Below are positions 29,869 to 42,396 of a DNA stretch of 64,000 nucleotides, one piece after another; the first letter of the stretch is position 1, and the number at the start of each line of letters is the position of its first letter. The position numbers were made by a program, and so were the translations under genes. This DNA comes from Vesta saturnalis (taxonomy: Eukaryota > Arthropoda > Insecta > Coleoptera > Lampyridae): assembly GCA_036346205.1 (NCBI GenBank), contig JARFJB010001987.1, positions 1,288,501-1,352,500 of the forward strand. The letters run 5' to 3'. The notes under the pieces were generated by a model that saw nothing but the letters and a program-made list of their open reading frames with translations, had not been told where the DNA came from and searched no databases.

Positions 29869-31409
29869 AAAAAACCACCCGCAGCGACGATAATGTAGCA
29901 TTCCATTCTCTCTATTTCCAAATATTGTATGTTAGAACGAAATAGATACAAACTACGAGTGTGCACGCCAAATCAAGCGCTAAGCCGAAATTCGCAATTG
30001 TTCATTTTATGGACTATAGTTAAATTTTACTTCGCTTGCTAATTAATTTCGGTTTGCTTAAATAAATTTTAAGATTCACGTTTACGAATTCCTTTCTTAA
30101 TTGATTGCGACGGCTAGCTCAAAGTTAAAATAAAGAAACGACCACTGTTATCATTAACCAAAATTCACCTCATTTCGATTTATTTATTTATCTGGATTCC
30201 TATTGAGTTGACTTCTTCTTACGTTTATATATTCAATATTTAATAATCTTTAGCAATAAAAGTAAATCAAACGTTATACTCATTTAATTAAATTCCAAAT
30301 CTGAACGAAAATGCATCAATACGTTGTTTACAAACATATAAAATCAAACATATAATCTACAATAACCTTCTTAAAACTAACACAAATAAGTTCTTTATCA
30401 GAATTAAACGATTGTTTTTCATTTAATTGTGACAGTCAAATGTAAAGTTTCGAGAAAATCAAACACAAAAACGTCGATGACGTAACTGCAATATGGTCAA
30501 GCCGATGACTCAATTTGGTCGGTGCAATCGGAGCCTTACTTCTTTTGTTGTCACATCTTCTTTACACCTTTTCTTTGTGGATTAAATCTATTGAAATTTT
30601 CTTCCCCACAATTATTGCTCGATATATTTACACTATCCAGTTTTTACGTAATTATTTAATTTCAACGACAAACAGCTTGCGCTACAAACTGCAATATCCA
30701 ATCGTATTACACATTATTAACACTTCGAGTTATTTTTTATGCTTTGATTTACCAGTTTGGATCGATTACTGTCGTTTATATTTATTGTTCACTATTTAAA
30801 CCCAATTGATTGCTGCTGTGATACATACACAACGCGTCATCTTCACTTCATTACGTCACTTTTAATACGTATTTGAAAACGCTATTGCAAACTATTGCGC
30901 AATCTTAGCTTTTCCTCGCATTAGTAAGGAAAATATCTCTTATATTTCTTTATCACTATATCAACTGAATTGTCATTATAATTTCACAATATTAATTGCA
31001 GCAAAATCAAGCTGCAGCAATCGCTATTCAACCAACTCCGATTGCTTACTAGAGGCGACCCTCCTTGGTTGCTTACTTAACGTCAGTTTTAAAAACTGCA
31101 CATCGTTACAACTTGAGGTATTGAATATGACAATTTCTTTATTCAAACATGTCTACATTTCGCAAAAACGCACTTAATGACTAAAGCTTCTTAAAGGCGA
31201 AGAAGTTAGACTTGGAATCAAACATTTTTCTATATTATTATAAGTTTTTGTTATGAACGAATAAGTTCAAAGGTAAATATGTAATTAAAAATTATTATTA
31301 ATTTTATTAAATACATAAATAAATTAATTCCATTAATATAAGTAATTTGATTGTAATCTCATTATATTTAGAATTTACATCAGTTCGACATACATAAAGA
31401 CAAAATTTA
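29869..31409. other. spacer, no gene seen (D1)
   Basis: AT-rich. A hydrophobic frame at 30,515-30,799 lacks an ATG start, differs in frame from its D2 counterpart at the C-terminus and is not called. Confidence 0.45.
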
Positions 31410-31482
31410 CATCGATTGGCGCAGTTGGTTAGCGTGGTACTCTAGCAAAGTACAGGTCGTAGGTTCAAATCCTACTCGAGGT
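31410..31482 (+). tRNA. tRNA-like sequence, apparent anticodon AGC (D1); pseudogene or SINE head
   Basis: A-box-like TGGCGCAGTTGG and B-box GGTTCAAATCC are present. D-stem GCGC/GCGT, anticodon stem GTACT/AGTAC around loop CTAGCAA, and T-stem GTAGG/CCTAC all pair. The anticodon would be AGC (Ala). The acceptor stem pairs poorly (CATCGAT versus TCGAGGT), so I doubt a functional tRNA. Its 3' end and flank recur without the tRNA body at 757-812, suggesting a tRNA-derived repeat. Confidence 0.5.
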
Positions 31483-31939
31483 AAACTTTTTATTTATGTA
31501 TTTAATAAAATGAATAATAATTTTTAATTTTTCTATATATCTATGTCTGGTAAAATATATATATATATATCTTATTTACCATTTTTCCACTTAATAGTCT
31601 CGACTTGGAATAATTTAGAAGCAAATAAATTTTCTTTCTTCAAACGACTGGTGCTTGTTAAAGGAAAAAAGTTAGGCATTGTCAAAAATACAAAAATATA
31701 ATTTTAAAATTATTTTACCCAATTTGTCGTAAAATTTTCTTACCGAATACCACACGAGGTTAAATTAAATCCGGATATGTTTTGTTGCTCATGAATATTT
31801 TTAGAAAATTATCCCTGGTCTACGACTTGGGACAATTTCTGGTAAATAATTGAACCTCTTGGGGTTATTACTAGTGAAAATAAATGTTAATTAATACAGC
31901 ATTGATTACAATATGGCAAGGTATTTCCCTCGGTATAAC
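31483..31939. other. spacer with short (AT)n (D1)
   Basis: Includes ATATATATATAT near 31,554-31,571. No gene seen. Confidence 0.4.
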
Positions 31940-34236
31940 ATACTAGATTTTTTATTTTTAGCAAAATGATTAATTAACCCACTCCATTTTGTAGAATAAT
32001 CACTTTGGACATATCTGCAATGTTTTTATAGTGTGTATGGTAAAATGTATAAAATTGCCCTTCATTTTGTTGAACATTCACTTTGACCATAGATGTATCC
32101 GATACTTTAAGTATTTATTAATTGCTGTTTTATGTTGTGCTGTAATTTTGATCACATTTGTAGCACTACTAAATGTTTTAAATAGCCCATAAATTTTAAA
32201 TAATAATTACATTGATTACATTAGTAATTTGTGATTGAGTGTGTATTAATTTTTGTTCTTTTAAATTCACTTATAATGATCATATTTATTGTGTGTATTA
32301 AGAGATGATTCAGTTTTGATCAATAATCAGTGATTACACTTGTAATTAATATTTGAAGTGTGTATTCGTTTAGGTTGTTTTCAATTATATATAAAATTTG
32401 TACTTAGTAATTGAGGTGTGTATTAATGTTTGTTGTCTTAAATTGTATTTCACTTCTGTTTACTAATTACTAATGTACTTAGTACTTGAAGAATGTCATT
32501 TTAAAAAGAACTTCCATTTGTACCTACTAAAGGGTGTTTTAATAGATGTCGGATTAAATACGCCCTCACTTTTGTTGAATAGTCGCATTGATCACATTTG
32601 TAATTGTTACTTGAACGGTGTATTAATAGATGTTGCTTTAAATATTGCTTTCCTTTCGTTGAGTAGTCACATAAATCACATTTATAATTACTAATTGAAG
32701 TGTGTTTTAAATTATGTTTTTTTAAATTTTTCTTCACGTTTGAAGAATAATCACATTGAGCACATTTGTAATTGTTACTTGAATCGTGTATTAATTGGTG
32801 TAGCTTTAAATTTTTTCTTTCCTTTTGTTGAGTAGTCACATTGCTCACATTTATAATTACTAATTGAATTGTGTTTTAAATAATGTATTTTAAATTTTGC
32901 TTACATTTGATGAATAATCACATTGATCACATTTATAACTAGTGCTTGAAGTGTGTTTAATTGATGCTTTAAATAGCTTTCACTTTTGTTGAATAGTCAC
33001 ATTGATCACATTTGTAATTGTTGAATTGTGTATTAATAGATGTTGCTTTAAATATTTCTTTTCTTTTGTTGAGTAGTCACATAAATCACATTTATAATTA
33101 CTAATTGAAGTGTGTTTTAAATTATGTAATTTTAAATTTCTTCACATTTGAAGAATAATCACATTGAGCACATTTGTAATTGTTACTTGAATCGTGTATT
33201 AATAGATGTAGCTTTAAATTTTCTTTCCTTTTGTTGAGTAGTCACATTGCTCACATTTATAATTACTAATTGTGTTTTAAATAATGTATTTTAAATTTGC
33301 TTTACATTTGATGAATAATCACATTGATCACATTTTAACTAGCTTGTGTTTAATAGATGATGCTTTAAATTAGCTTTCACTTTTGTTGAATAGTAACATT
33401 GATCACATTGTAATTGTTGCTTGAATTGTGTATTACTAGATGTTGCTTGAAATATTTCTTTACTTTTGTTTAGTGATCATAAATCACATTTATAATTACT
33501 AATTGAAGTGTGTTTTAAATTATGTAATTTTAAATTTTTTTCACATTTGATGAATAATCACATTGAGCACATTTGTAATTGTTACATGAATGTGTATTAA
33601 TGTTGCTTTAAATTTGTCTTTCCTTTTGAGTAGTCACATTGATCACATTTATAATTCCTAATTGAAGTATGTATTAAATAATGCCTTTTTAAGCACTTCA
33701 ATTTTGATGAGTAATCACAATGATCACATTTGTAACTAGCGTGTTTTAACAGATGCTTTTAAATAAGCTTTGATATTGTTGAATAGTCACATTGATTACA
33801 TTTATAATCACTACTAGAATGTGTTTTAACTGTAATCTTAAACTGCTTCACTTTTGATGAATATTCACACTGGTCACATTTATAGTTGGTACTTGGACTG
33901 TGTATTAATACATGATTTTTTTAGATGGCGCTTCAATTTTGATGCATAGTCACATTGATTACATTTGAAATTTCCAATGTATCATTAGATGTCTTTAAAC
34001 TCTTTAAATTTGTAGAATAGTCACATTCATTGCACATAATATAGGTGAATGAACTTCAGTTGTATTAATATCATAAGAATCATGATCTTTGCGTTAGAAT
34101 TTGAAAGTTCACCTTTATAGATTTCTTGTTTTATGTCATTATTTATAATGGCTTGTTGCTGGACAAGCAATAAATCGATTAGCTCTTCTTCTTTGGGTTC
34201 CAACTTAATTATAGTCTTATTAACTTCAGCTGACAT
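31940..34236 (-). pseudogene. decayed C2H2 zinc-finger gene (D1)
   Basis: The start is the ATG at 34,236. Frame 34,027-34,236 keeps the family N-terminus MSAEVNKTIIKLEPKEE and NNDIKQE, then breaks. Downstream on the minus strand the 84-base finger rhythm runs to about 32,470 with many small deletions. The only open stretch is 32,501-32,848 with three full fingers (such as NYKCAQCDYSSNVKKNLKKH). A more decayed tail reaches about 31,940, as at 10,160-11,211. Confidence 0.75.
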
Positions 34237-36636
34237 CTTGAAGATTTATCAATTGTTCACAATATTAGATTGAAAAAGCATACATTAGTAAAAATATTGA
34301 CAACGTTTCGAAAACAAGAATTATTGCAGCGCCAACCTTAGATTATAGTTAACCTTAAATCTAAACTGCCAGATTTTCAGTTACGTATTTCTACCAGCAT
34401 ATATACTAACAAAATTGGCAGTAACTTATAGGCACGTGAAAATTGACACATTATAATCAATGTGTCTAAAAATGAAATAGGAAAATTAAAATCTACGGTA
34501 ACCTAGATCCAAGCTACGTTACCCTACAATCCACCTAGGTTACCGTAAATTTGATTTTCCTTTTTATTTCCATTTTTTACTGAGGTTATAATTCGTCTTT
34601 ATACTATAACAAAATTACCTGGCTGAATTACATGTTTGTTTTGCATTCGCTTTTTTTTTACGCAGTACCAACCTTACTGGTTGAAAAAACTACTAACTTA
34701 TGAACAGTCATGATGGTACTCAAATGTTGAAGTACAGGTATTAATTATCATAAGATATTTTCAATGTAAAGTAATTTCTACTGCTGCCTTTTGATAATTA
34801 TGTAGGTAAATCAATTTTATTTCTCCATAATTAACCTAAAATTGTTTTTCTAGGACTAATGACCATTACAAATTCCGAAAGGATCTCAAACTAACTTAAA
34901 ATACAAAATGAAGGTCGATTAAAATTATGTGGCTTATAAACACCTATCGAAATGATAATACAATTAAAAGCTGCAATATTATCAAGAAAATCTAGTTACG
35001 ATGAAGGTCGAGTATTCGACACATTTTATATTTTACGAAAAAATACAATATTTGTTAATTGTTTGTAAAGGTGTGTGATCACATTAGTTACATTATTGTT
35101 GTTATTACACTGAGTACCTGTTTAATATGTATTACAATAAAAAGGTGTTTTTATTATTGTAGCGCCACCCAGGTACCCTATCTTGAAAAGTGTAATTTGA
35201 ACTTATTTGCAATGATGCAAATCTAAGAACAAAACAATCGCTAAGTGATTTATCTTAACTTTACTGTCAATATTGTTATTATTACTCAAATTAATTGCTT
35301 GCCTTACTTTGACTTTACTGGTTAATAATTAAAACATTAGAATTTATTAACAACTCTGATATTTAATTACTCGCAAACCTCAAATCTGATCAGAAGAATT
35401 GGTCGTCTAGTGGTGGGTACGTGCTATTTGAATTAGATAGGCTGGATGAGGTTAAGTGTTGTATCATGTGAGGCAGGTAAAAATGAAACTACTCAAATTA
35501 ACATTAACGAGCTTTGCGCAATGTACTATTGCGGAAAGAATCACTAAGAAAACCCACTTTATTTATGAATAAGTAATTGCTCAAGTACATTAATAAATCA
35601 AATAACACAAAAAAACAATGAAAGGGTTAAATATATAACAAAACACCATTAAATCAGGTTAAAGTGCGTACAAAATTATAACATTAAGAGAAAATAAATA
35701 ACAAGCAGTTTAGTTACACATAAACACAATTAAAAAAACATGTAATCACACTCACAATTGTGTCATAAATAAATCAGAATAAAAATTGTATTACCAAACA
35801 TGTGGCCCTATAACCAATCGTGCGGGTCTTTAAATAAATAAGAAAATAAAACAATAAGGCAAACTACGGTACATATAAAATACAACAACCGTCAAATTGC
35901 ACAGGTAGTAAGGTAAATGCAAGGACAAAAAATAGGTGAGAAATTTATACATACACAATTGTTTAGTGACTAATAAAGCACAAAATACATACGTAAAATT
36001 ACAATAAATTATATGTAAAAGAAATCCGTTAGCAAGCAAACAATTCTAATTACACCTCGGATTAATCAGTCTAAGTGAAGGACCAAAAACTCATTAAATA
36101 AAACCTTAAAAGGGTAAGATGTAAATAGATCATAACATCGTAACCGATATATAAGTTTGAGTGCGTTAGAAAAATACAGCATCTCTTTTCCAGGTTACAG
36201 ATTCATCTATACAACAATAAAAATAAAATTCGAGGTGTAATCGTCATCTGGACTCGGAAGTATGGAAACACTCGGCAATTGTCCATTTACAATTATAACC
36301 AAGCTTTACCGTATACCCGTTCGTCCATACCCACCTTTACACAAATATAAATATAAGCAACAATGCTAATTCTCCCAAATACGTAGGCTTGTAGAATTGT
36401 TTACTGCGACATTTAATTACATTAAAATACCTACTTACACTTGAATATATTCCCTTTAGTTAAACGCTTTACCACCAACACGACCAGTTAAGATATGCGG
36501 TTTAAAACTTGGCGCTGCTGCGATTAATTATTGGAAAAATTTACATTAAAACATACACTAAAGTAAGAGAATGGATTAGCATTTCTAGTTTTCTCAGATG
36601 TGTACGCCAAAAATATTTATAGACGGAACGGTTTAC
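34237..36636. other. spacer, no gene seen (D1)
   Basis: AT-rich and non-coding as far as I can see. The hydrophobic minus-strand frame at 35,830-36,039 is not called. Only an A-box-like string (GGTCGTCTAGTGG near 35,401) is present, without a tRNA. Confidence 0.45.
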
Positions 36637-36766
36637 AATGGGAGTTTCTAATTAAAACAAATCAAAGCGATCCGGCTCAATCTTATCTTCAATGGGAGTT
36701 TCTAATTTTAATTGAGCCGGATCACTTTGATTTGTTTTAACAAATCAAAGCGATCCGGCTCAATCA
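36637..36766. repeat. three-arm inverted/direct repeat with a 26-bp hairpin (D1)
   Basis: AAATCAAAGCGATCCGGCTC occurs directly (36,654-36,681 block), inverted (36,711-36,738) and directly again (to 36,766). Arms two and three form a hairpin with one mismatch and almost no loop. CAATGGGAGTTTCTAATT also occurs twice (about 36,637 and 36,690). Confidence 0.85.
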
Positions 36767-37913
36767 AACCTTCAAACCCCTCTCCGATTTCAAACTAACT
36801 ATATCAACTCCCGAAAAACCACCACCCTTTTTCAAAAGTAATAAAAAAAACAAGAAACATTACGTTGGAACAGTTTCATATTAATTATTGAACGAGATCA
36901 TAATTTTAAAAATATGCATTCGTCCGTAACGAGCCTTACATTTAGGTCTCGAGTTTCAACGTACCAAACAAGGACAGACAGCTGCTTGTTTTAACCCTAA
37001 CATGTGTTTTTCAGCCCTTAGTCACTATTAATTACAAAAATAAAATATCCCGAAAACCATTCTCAAATTACGACTTAATATATAATAAAATATATCATAT
37101 CCCATTAATTAACTCTTCTATAGCGATAACAATTGCGATTTGAACAAGGTTATTATAACAACAAAATTTTCGCGGTCCGCTACCTACATTATAGATAAAA
37201 AGCGAACCCTATGCAGATGTATATAAGTAAGAAAGAAAATTTTTAAATTCGTTTTTTGAAAAAAAAAATTAACTTATATCCCTCTGCTATCACGTACACT
37301 CTTCGGTTTTTTTCAAAAGGCCCCTAAATTTTGAGAAATTTGCATTTAGTTATACCCTATGCATATGTATATAGGTAAAAAAGCGAAAAAAAAATTACCC
37401 GTATCAAAAAGATACATACAACTGTGGTGATTATGCTACAGGGTTCATCTTTCGCGTATTAAACAGTTTGTGCAGTAATACGGGTTTTGATCCTATTTTG
37501 TTTCGAAAACATCTACTGGCCTTTGTTTTAGAATCGTCAGAAAATATGTTCAACTGTTGTTTAAATTGCGGTTTAGGAAGCGACGAAAATGAAAAACCAT
37601 TACGTTGGGTTCAGTGTCTCAGAATAGACAATTTCGTGCGAGCTTAATGTACACCATTTTTCCTACGACCATGAAAAATTGTTGTATTGCTCACAAATTA
37701 AACAATTACAAAATACATTTAATCTTATATTTCAAGTTTTTTATTAAGAAATTATAATCATATTATTTATGTGAATAGCAGTAAGCGAACTTCCTATTAG
37801 GCCGATGAGAACCAGTAGTTCCTACGGTAACTTACAGAAAAGCAATGGGAAAGTAAAGCACACATGTGTTTTTTACTTTTGTATCGAGTACAATGTGAAA
37901 GTGAAACTAGTGT
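36767..37913. other. spacer, no gene seen (D1)
   Basis: Non-coding. CCTACGACCATG (37,662-37,673) and its inverse CATGGTCGTAGG (37,968-37,979) form a distant inverted pair. Confidence 0.4.
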
Positions 37914-38162
37914 GTGAAAGTATTATTTTCTGTATGGTTAATTGTGCGATATGAATCACTTTCGTACATGGTCGTAGGAAAAGCAAATCATTCATTAGTT
38001 ATCATCGCAGTTGTACTGAATGGATCTTTTAAAGTACCATTAACATACTTTCTCATCACAGCTGTGATAGGAAAAGAAAGAGTAAACTTATTAACTAAAT
38101 GTTTACAGTTAATTAATGAACCAGGTGCTAAAACTATATCTCTTGTATTTACACGTAAATGA
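37914..38162 (+). pseudogene. P-element/THAP9-like transposase fragment, RNase-H-like core (D1)
   Basis: The frame contains KANHSLVIIAVVLNGSFKVP followed by LTYFLI, ERVNLLTKCLQLIN and TISLVF. This matches the pattern I know from P-element/THAP9-type transposases, where a GxxxFKxPxxYFL block and an LT/SL-F stretch lead into the catalytic GA.NF motif, which is missing here. The open frame starts at a GTG and has no ATG until MVV. A GT near 38,155 and TTTTCAG near 38,234 might be intron remains. A Penelope-like fragment follows on the other strand. Confidence 0.55.
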
Positions 38163-38281
38163 AACAAATAGTTCCTAATTTCCACAAAATCATTTAATGA
38201 ATAACAATTGTTTCGCACATACTTTTATTTTCAGATTCGATCTTAAATTAACTTACAACGCTACAAAATACTTAACCTATA

Positions 38282-38960
38282 CTAATTGTGGTGGGAGGCT
38301 GACAAATGATTATGTGACGAAGAGGGAAAGTCAAACAGTGGCGAATAGTATAAATCAATTTGATCGTTTAATAACAAACCTGTATTTCTATTTTTAAAAA
38401 TTTCTAATGATTCTAAAACGACTAATCGTTTATCTTTATTTTCAACATGCAAAATTTCAAAATTTTTATCTAATACGTGATTTTCTGAGTTCAAATGTGA
38501 CGCATGGTTAGAAGTTTCTGTATTGTTTTTATATGAACTAACATGTTCAGAAATACGTTTAGTAAAACTTCTACCTGTTTGCCCTATGTAGTATTTATTA
38601 CAACTCCCGCAATTTAGTCTATATACTCCTGAGTTATTTTCCTTCTGATTTTTGGATTTATTGTTTTTTATGTATTTTCCTAAAGTATTGTTACATTTTG
38701 TACGTTATATTCAAATCTAGTTTTTCAGTTGGTTAGATATATTATATCTGTAGGTTTATCTATATAATTTAATGTGTTAAATTTTTCTGATTTTAATGCA
38801 AACTTGTATTCATTATTTTTTAATTCTATTGACATCCGATTCTGTGTAACCATTACTTACGGTGATTTGTTTAATTATGTTTAATTCTAAAATTGTATTT
38901 GATGGAGCACCCATTAATTTAAATGTACGTCTTGGTGCCAATTTCTTGTATCTGGCTAAT
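38282..38960 (-). pseudogene. Penelope-like retroelement fragment with GIY-YIG domain (D1)
   Basis: The minus strand reads, in shifting frames from about 38,935, a linker (TFKLMGAPSNTILELNI), then GVYRLNCGSCNKYYIGQTGR, ISEHVSSYKNN and the frame 38,282-38,494 (NSENHVLDKNFEILHVENKD, LESLEIFKNRN). This is the end of a Penelope-like polyprotein: GIY-YIG endonuclease with the catalytic Glu in LESLEI. It lies between the two P-element-like pieces, so it may have inserted there. Confidence 0.65.
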
Positions 38961-39408
38961 GAATTTAAACTGTTGTTCTGGTCCTTTCCCGAAACGTAAA
39001 GTTTTTATTTTACGGGGTGCATGCCGTATGCGTAACCATGTGTTACACATGCCTTATTCTGCAACGTCGTCGCGCTCGCGTGAGGGAATCCCTCACATGG
39101 TATTATTTTGTTCCTAGCCGGTGTTTGTTAAATTTAAAGGGTTGGATTGAAAAGATATTTCTGTTTTATAGTTTATTTTCAATAAAGTACAATTAAAAAA
39201 AAATTTAAATGGTATTAAATTAAACGGACTAGTCTGAATCTTCCTTGGTCTAGCATCTCGTACATATCGACTTAGTATGTTCTTTGCAGATAGGTGCAGA
39301 ACGCATTCCAAAAATCCCAAGGTCATTAAAATGACAATTAGAATTACAATGTTATCATCCAAAGACAGAATGTGAGGATTCCTCGTAACGCCTGCAACGC
39401 AGGGTTAA
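38961..39408. other. spacer with palindromes (D1)
   Basis: GTGAGGGAATCCCTCAC near 39,082 is a perfect palindrome around one base. CATGTGTTACACATG is near 39,037. Possibly an element terminus; no gene seen. Confidence 0.4.
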
Positions 39409-39913
39409 TTAGTGCATAACACATTGGGAGATTACAACATTTTAAAAGATGAAAATGGATCTTACATTTCTTGGAAACATCTAAAACTTTTAAACCAATA
39501 TCAACAAGATCAGGGATTAAATTGTGTGAATAAATCAACAAACAAGTGAAAGTTGTTACAAAGCATTAATGTTTCTAAAAGGATACTAAATACAGAATTT
39601 GAGAATTGTGAAGCAACTGCTAAATTTTGTGTACTTTTCAATAACTGCTTTGACATTCTAAATTGTAGAAAAAATGTTTTAAAGAAATTAAAGGATGAAT
39701 CAGATGGCTTCATATCATATGTAAGTAATTTGACCAATGTCGTTAATTACATCGCTGGCTTTATAGTATTCAAGTTAAAAAGGTATTATGTACTTTCTGT
39801 ATAAATCTATTAATTGGTACACCACAAAATCAAGAGACACTTTTATTGAAACGAAGAATCGAGCACCATCCATTTTTCCAACGTATAGAGTTAGAAAAAT
39901 TTGTGAAATAACA
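39409..39913 (+). pseudogene. P-element/THAP9-like transposase, C-terminal fragment (D1)
   Basis: One frame runs from about 39,409 through DENGSYISWKHLKLLNQYQQ, an in-frame TGA at 39,547-39,549, then ATAKFCVLFNNCFDILNCRK and VVNYIAGFIVFKLKR. It stops at 39,804, and the next frame continues INLLIGTPQNQETLLLKRRI to about 39,913. The order (GxYISW block, then LFDILN, then YIAGF..KL) fits the C-terminal half of P-element/THAP9-type transposases. Same element as 37,914-38,162. Confidence 0.6.
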
Positions 39914-40599
39914 TAACGAACCATAAAGGAACACTTGCGTATTATTTTTAATCAGAGAACTGCAACTAACTAGTCAATTTCGTCGAATACTTACAGTGGC
40001 TACATGTATAAGTAGTACTTACTAGCCTCCATTTCCAATGCTTTACAAATGAACAGTATTGTTAGACTAAACGCCAAATGCGAAGACACCAAGCTGCGCG
40101 AAAAAAATCACGTGACCGTGTACTATTCAACCGGAAAATATTAGTTTTTTTAAGAAAAGTAAGTTACGTTTTGTAAATTTTTTAGTTAATAACCTCTTAG
40201 TTATGATGTTTATATTTTATAATTAGGACAATTTAAACAAAACAAAACATTTATTTAATTGTGAAAAGTTAAATATAAGGTTATGTTACTTGTTCATAAA
40301 TTTACTCGGAAATGTTGTAATTCGCATTTTAATTATTAACCACAGATCTAAGGATAAATAATTCGTGTCTAAACAGCTTTATACTGCGATGGTTATAAAT
40401 AGGTGTAATAGAGGGGATGGAATTTTATCGAATTCAAATATTAGATAGTATGCAATTTCAAATAAAGTTGAAGAAGTTATATAATTTGTTATGAGGAAAA
40501 TATAGTATACGAATATAAACAGACGGTTTTTATACGACAAAACAGGTTTTATGGGGTTTGCACAATGATGTTGTATTCATAAAAGCATTGAGCTATGGC
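39914..40599. other. spacer to the D1/D2 junction
   Basis: No gene. Homology to D2 ends at 40,583; 40,584-40,599 (GCATTGAGCTATGGC region) is filler unique to the junction. Confidence 0.6.
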
Positions 40600-41356
40600 A
40601 AAACGTTACAGATCTGGTATGTGTTGTGTTAATCCTTTTATTTGTTACAGATTTTTAATTACAGTTAACATCTAAGCATTAAGTTTCTTTAAAAAATATT
40701 AAGGCGTACAACATTCTTAGCGGACGGATAGATATTATTTCAATGCAGGTAAACTATGTTTTAATAATCGTTTTAGAAAAGACAAACTGTTATGTAATTA
40801 ACTTAATAAAAATGTTTTTGTTTCATTACACCCGAATGGCAGTAATTTTTATAGTTCACTGAGGATTTTTTTAATTATGACTATAAAAATAAGTGTTCTA
40901 TAATTAAATTTTACTGTCATTCAAATTACACATGATTAATCCTATCTGCTTATCTCATCTCCTTATTAGAAACGTTTTCTCCAATATCATTTAACCCTTT
41001 TAAAGCAATAGACTAAATAATAATATCTTATTAATTATGCAATTATTGTATGCGTGTGCAGCCTCCAGGGTTACAACCAAAAGGACCTTAATTAAGGTTG
41101 AAGATAATTTAAATAACTCTAAGACCAAGTCCAAGTCCTGCCCCAGGTCCAACCCTAAATACAGTTCTAAACCCTAGCTCCACCACCAAGACCTGACTCA
41201 ACCCTAGCTCCACCACCAAGGCCAAACTCTAAGACTTATCTAGCTCCAGCACCAAGACCAGGACCAGTTCCTCACGTTAACAAAAGTCCTATCCGTCAAA
41301 AGGTCCTTAATACAGCCATAAGGTTTAACCCCAAAAGAAATAATAAAAATTAATAC

Positions 41357-41916
41357 ATGTCCTATACGTAAGCGAGTAAAAATAATTAGGGTTGAAAACA
41401 CGGTGTCACGCGTGGATGTGTAAAATAGGTGAAAATCCGGTCTCACACGTGGATGTGTAAAATAATTAGGGATGAAAAATGGTCTCACACGGGTATATAA
41501 AAATAAGGGTGGAAAATCCGGTCTCACACGTGGATGTGCGAAAATAAGTGGAAAATCCGGTCTCACACGTGGATGTGTAAAAAATAAGGGTGGAAAATCC
41601 GGTCTCACACGTGGATGTGCGAAAATAAGGGTGGAAAATCCGGTCTCACACGTGGATGTGTAAAAATAATTAGGGATGAAAATCCTGTCTCACACGTGGA
41701 TGTGTAAAAATAAGGGTGGAAAATATGGTCTCACACGTGGATATATAAAAATAAGGGTGGAAAATGTGGTCTCACACGTGGATGTGCAAAAATAGGGGTG
41801 GAAAAACACGTCCTACACGTAAGCGGGTAAAAATAAGGGTGGAAAAACCGGGCTCACACGTAAGCGGTAAAAATAAGGGTGGAAAAACCGGTCCCCCACG
41901 TGGGCGGGCTTGTGAC
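41357..41916 (+). repeat. 42-bp minisatellite (D2)
   Basis: Copy of 25,176-25,735 with the same units and variants in the same order. Confidence 0.9.
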
Positions 41917-41935
41917 GTCAAAATCCAAGATGGCG
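41897..41935 (+). promoter_or_regulatory. composite E-box / GC-box / CRE / YY1-like cluster (D2)
   Basis: Copy of 25,716-25,754; TGACGTCA at 41,913-41,920. The only nearby change from D1 is a short deletion just downstream (GCCCCTACTACC versus GCCCCCTTTCTACTACC). Confidence 0.4.
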
Positions 41936-41985
41936 CATGGTGCCCCTACTACCATACTTCATTTGACCCCTTGCCACTTTCATTT

Positions 41986-42396
41986 TCAGTCCAAGTATAT
42001 GCGATAGTTCTGATTACCTTCAATCACAAATATAAGAGTATACAACAACTGTCTCATATAATATACATCCGAAATGCAAAGCTTTGGTAGTGGTTGATTC
42101 TGTTGCATATTGAGGCATACTTTGATCACACCTTTAGGTTCATCTTTTCCTAGAAGTACATAGAACTTTTGTGCACGTAATTGCTGTAATTTTAATTCTG
42201 TTGAAACATTGAGTCTCACTCCCATGTCTGTAGTTGTTGTAATTTCCATTTTCTTTAGTTCATAAAAAGAATAAACGTCAATTCGCGGATGACCAAAGCC
42301 TAAGTTGTAATATTCATGTAAATGATCAAATTGTATTTTATAATAACCAGTTACACTGTGAAACCAACTTTGTTGAAATCTGCACAAAATAAGCAT
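41986..42396 (-). CDS. unrecognised ORF, 136 aa (D2)
   Basis: Identical in sequence to the D1 frame at 25,810-26,220. The same uncertain upstream frame lies at 42,338-42,523. No family recognised. Confidence 0.35.
   Translation of the reverse strand: MLILCRFQQSWFHSVTGYYKIQFDHLHEYYNLGFGHPRIDVYSFYELKKMEITTTTDMGVRLNVSTELKLQQLRAQKFYVLLGKDEPKGVIKVCLNMQQNQPLPKLCISDVYYMRQLLYTLIFVIEGNQNYRIYLD

Larger units (their letters stand above)
24407..40583. repeat. segmental duplication copy D1 (16.2 kb)
   Basis: Begins AAAACGTTACAGATCTGG and ends TTGTATTCATAAA; homologous end to end with D2 (40,600-57,048). The coordinate offset changes from 16,193 to 16,465 across the unit, most of the change falling inside the zinc-finger array. 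Decayed frames are identical or nearly so between copies. A 16-base filler (40,584-40,599) separates the copies. Confidence 0.95.

Noticed and set aside
30515..30799. 94-aa hydrophobic frame (and 46,714-47,007 in D2)
   Set aside because: No ATG start, and the reading differs between D1 and D2 through small indels, so there is no sign of coding constraint.
35395..35430. tRNA gene (TTGGTCGTCTAGTGG string)
   Set aside because: Only an A-box-like string; no B box or pairing arms follow. The same applies in D2.
35830..36039. 69-aa hydrophobic minus-strand frame (and 52,285-52,494)
   Set aside because: AT-rich sequence, non-ATG start and no recognisable feature; identity between D1 and D2 is explained by the recent duplication.
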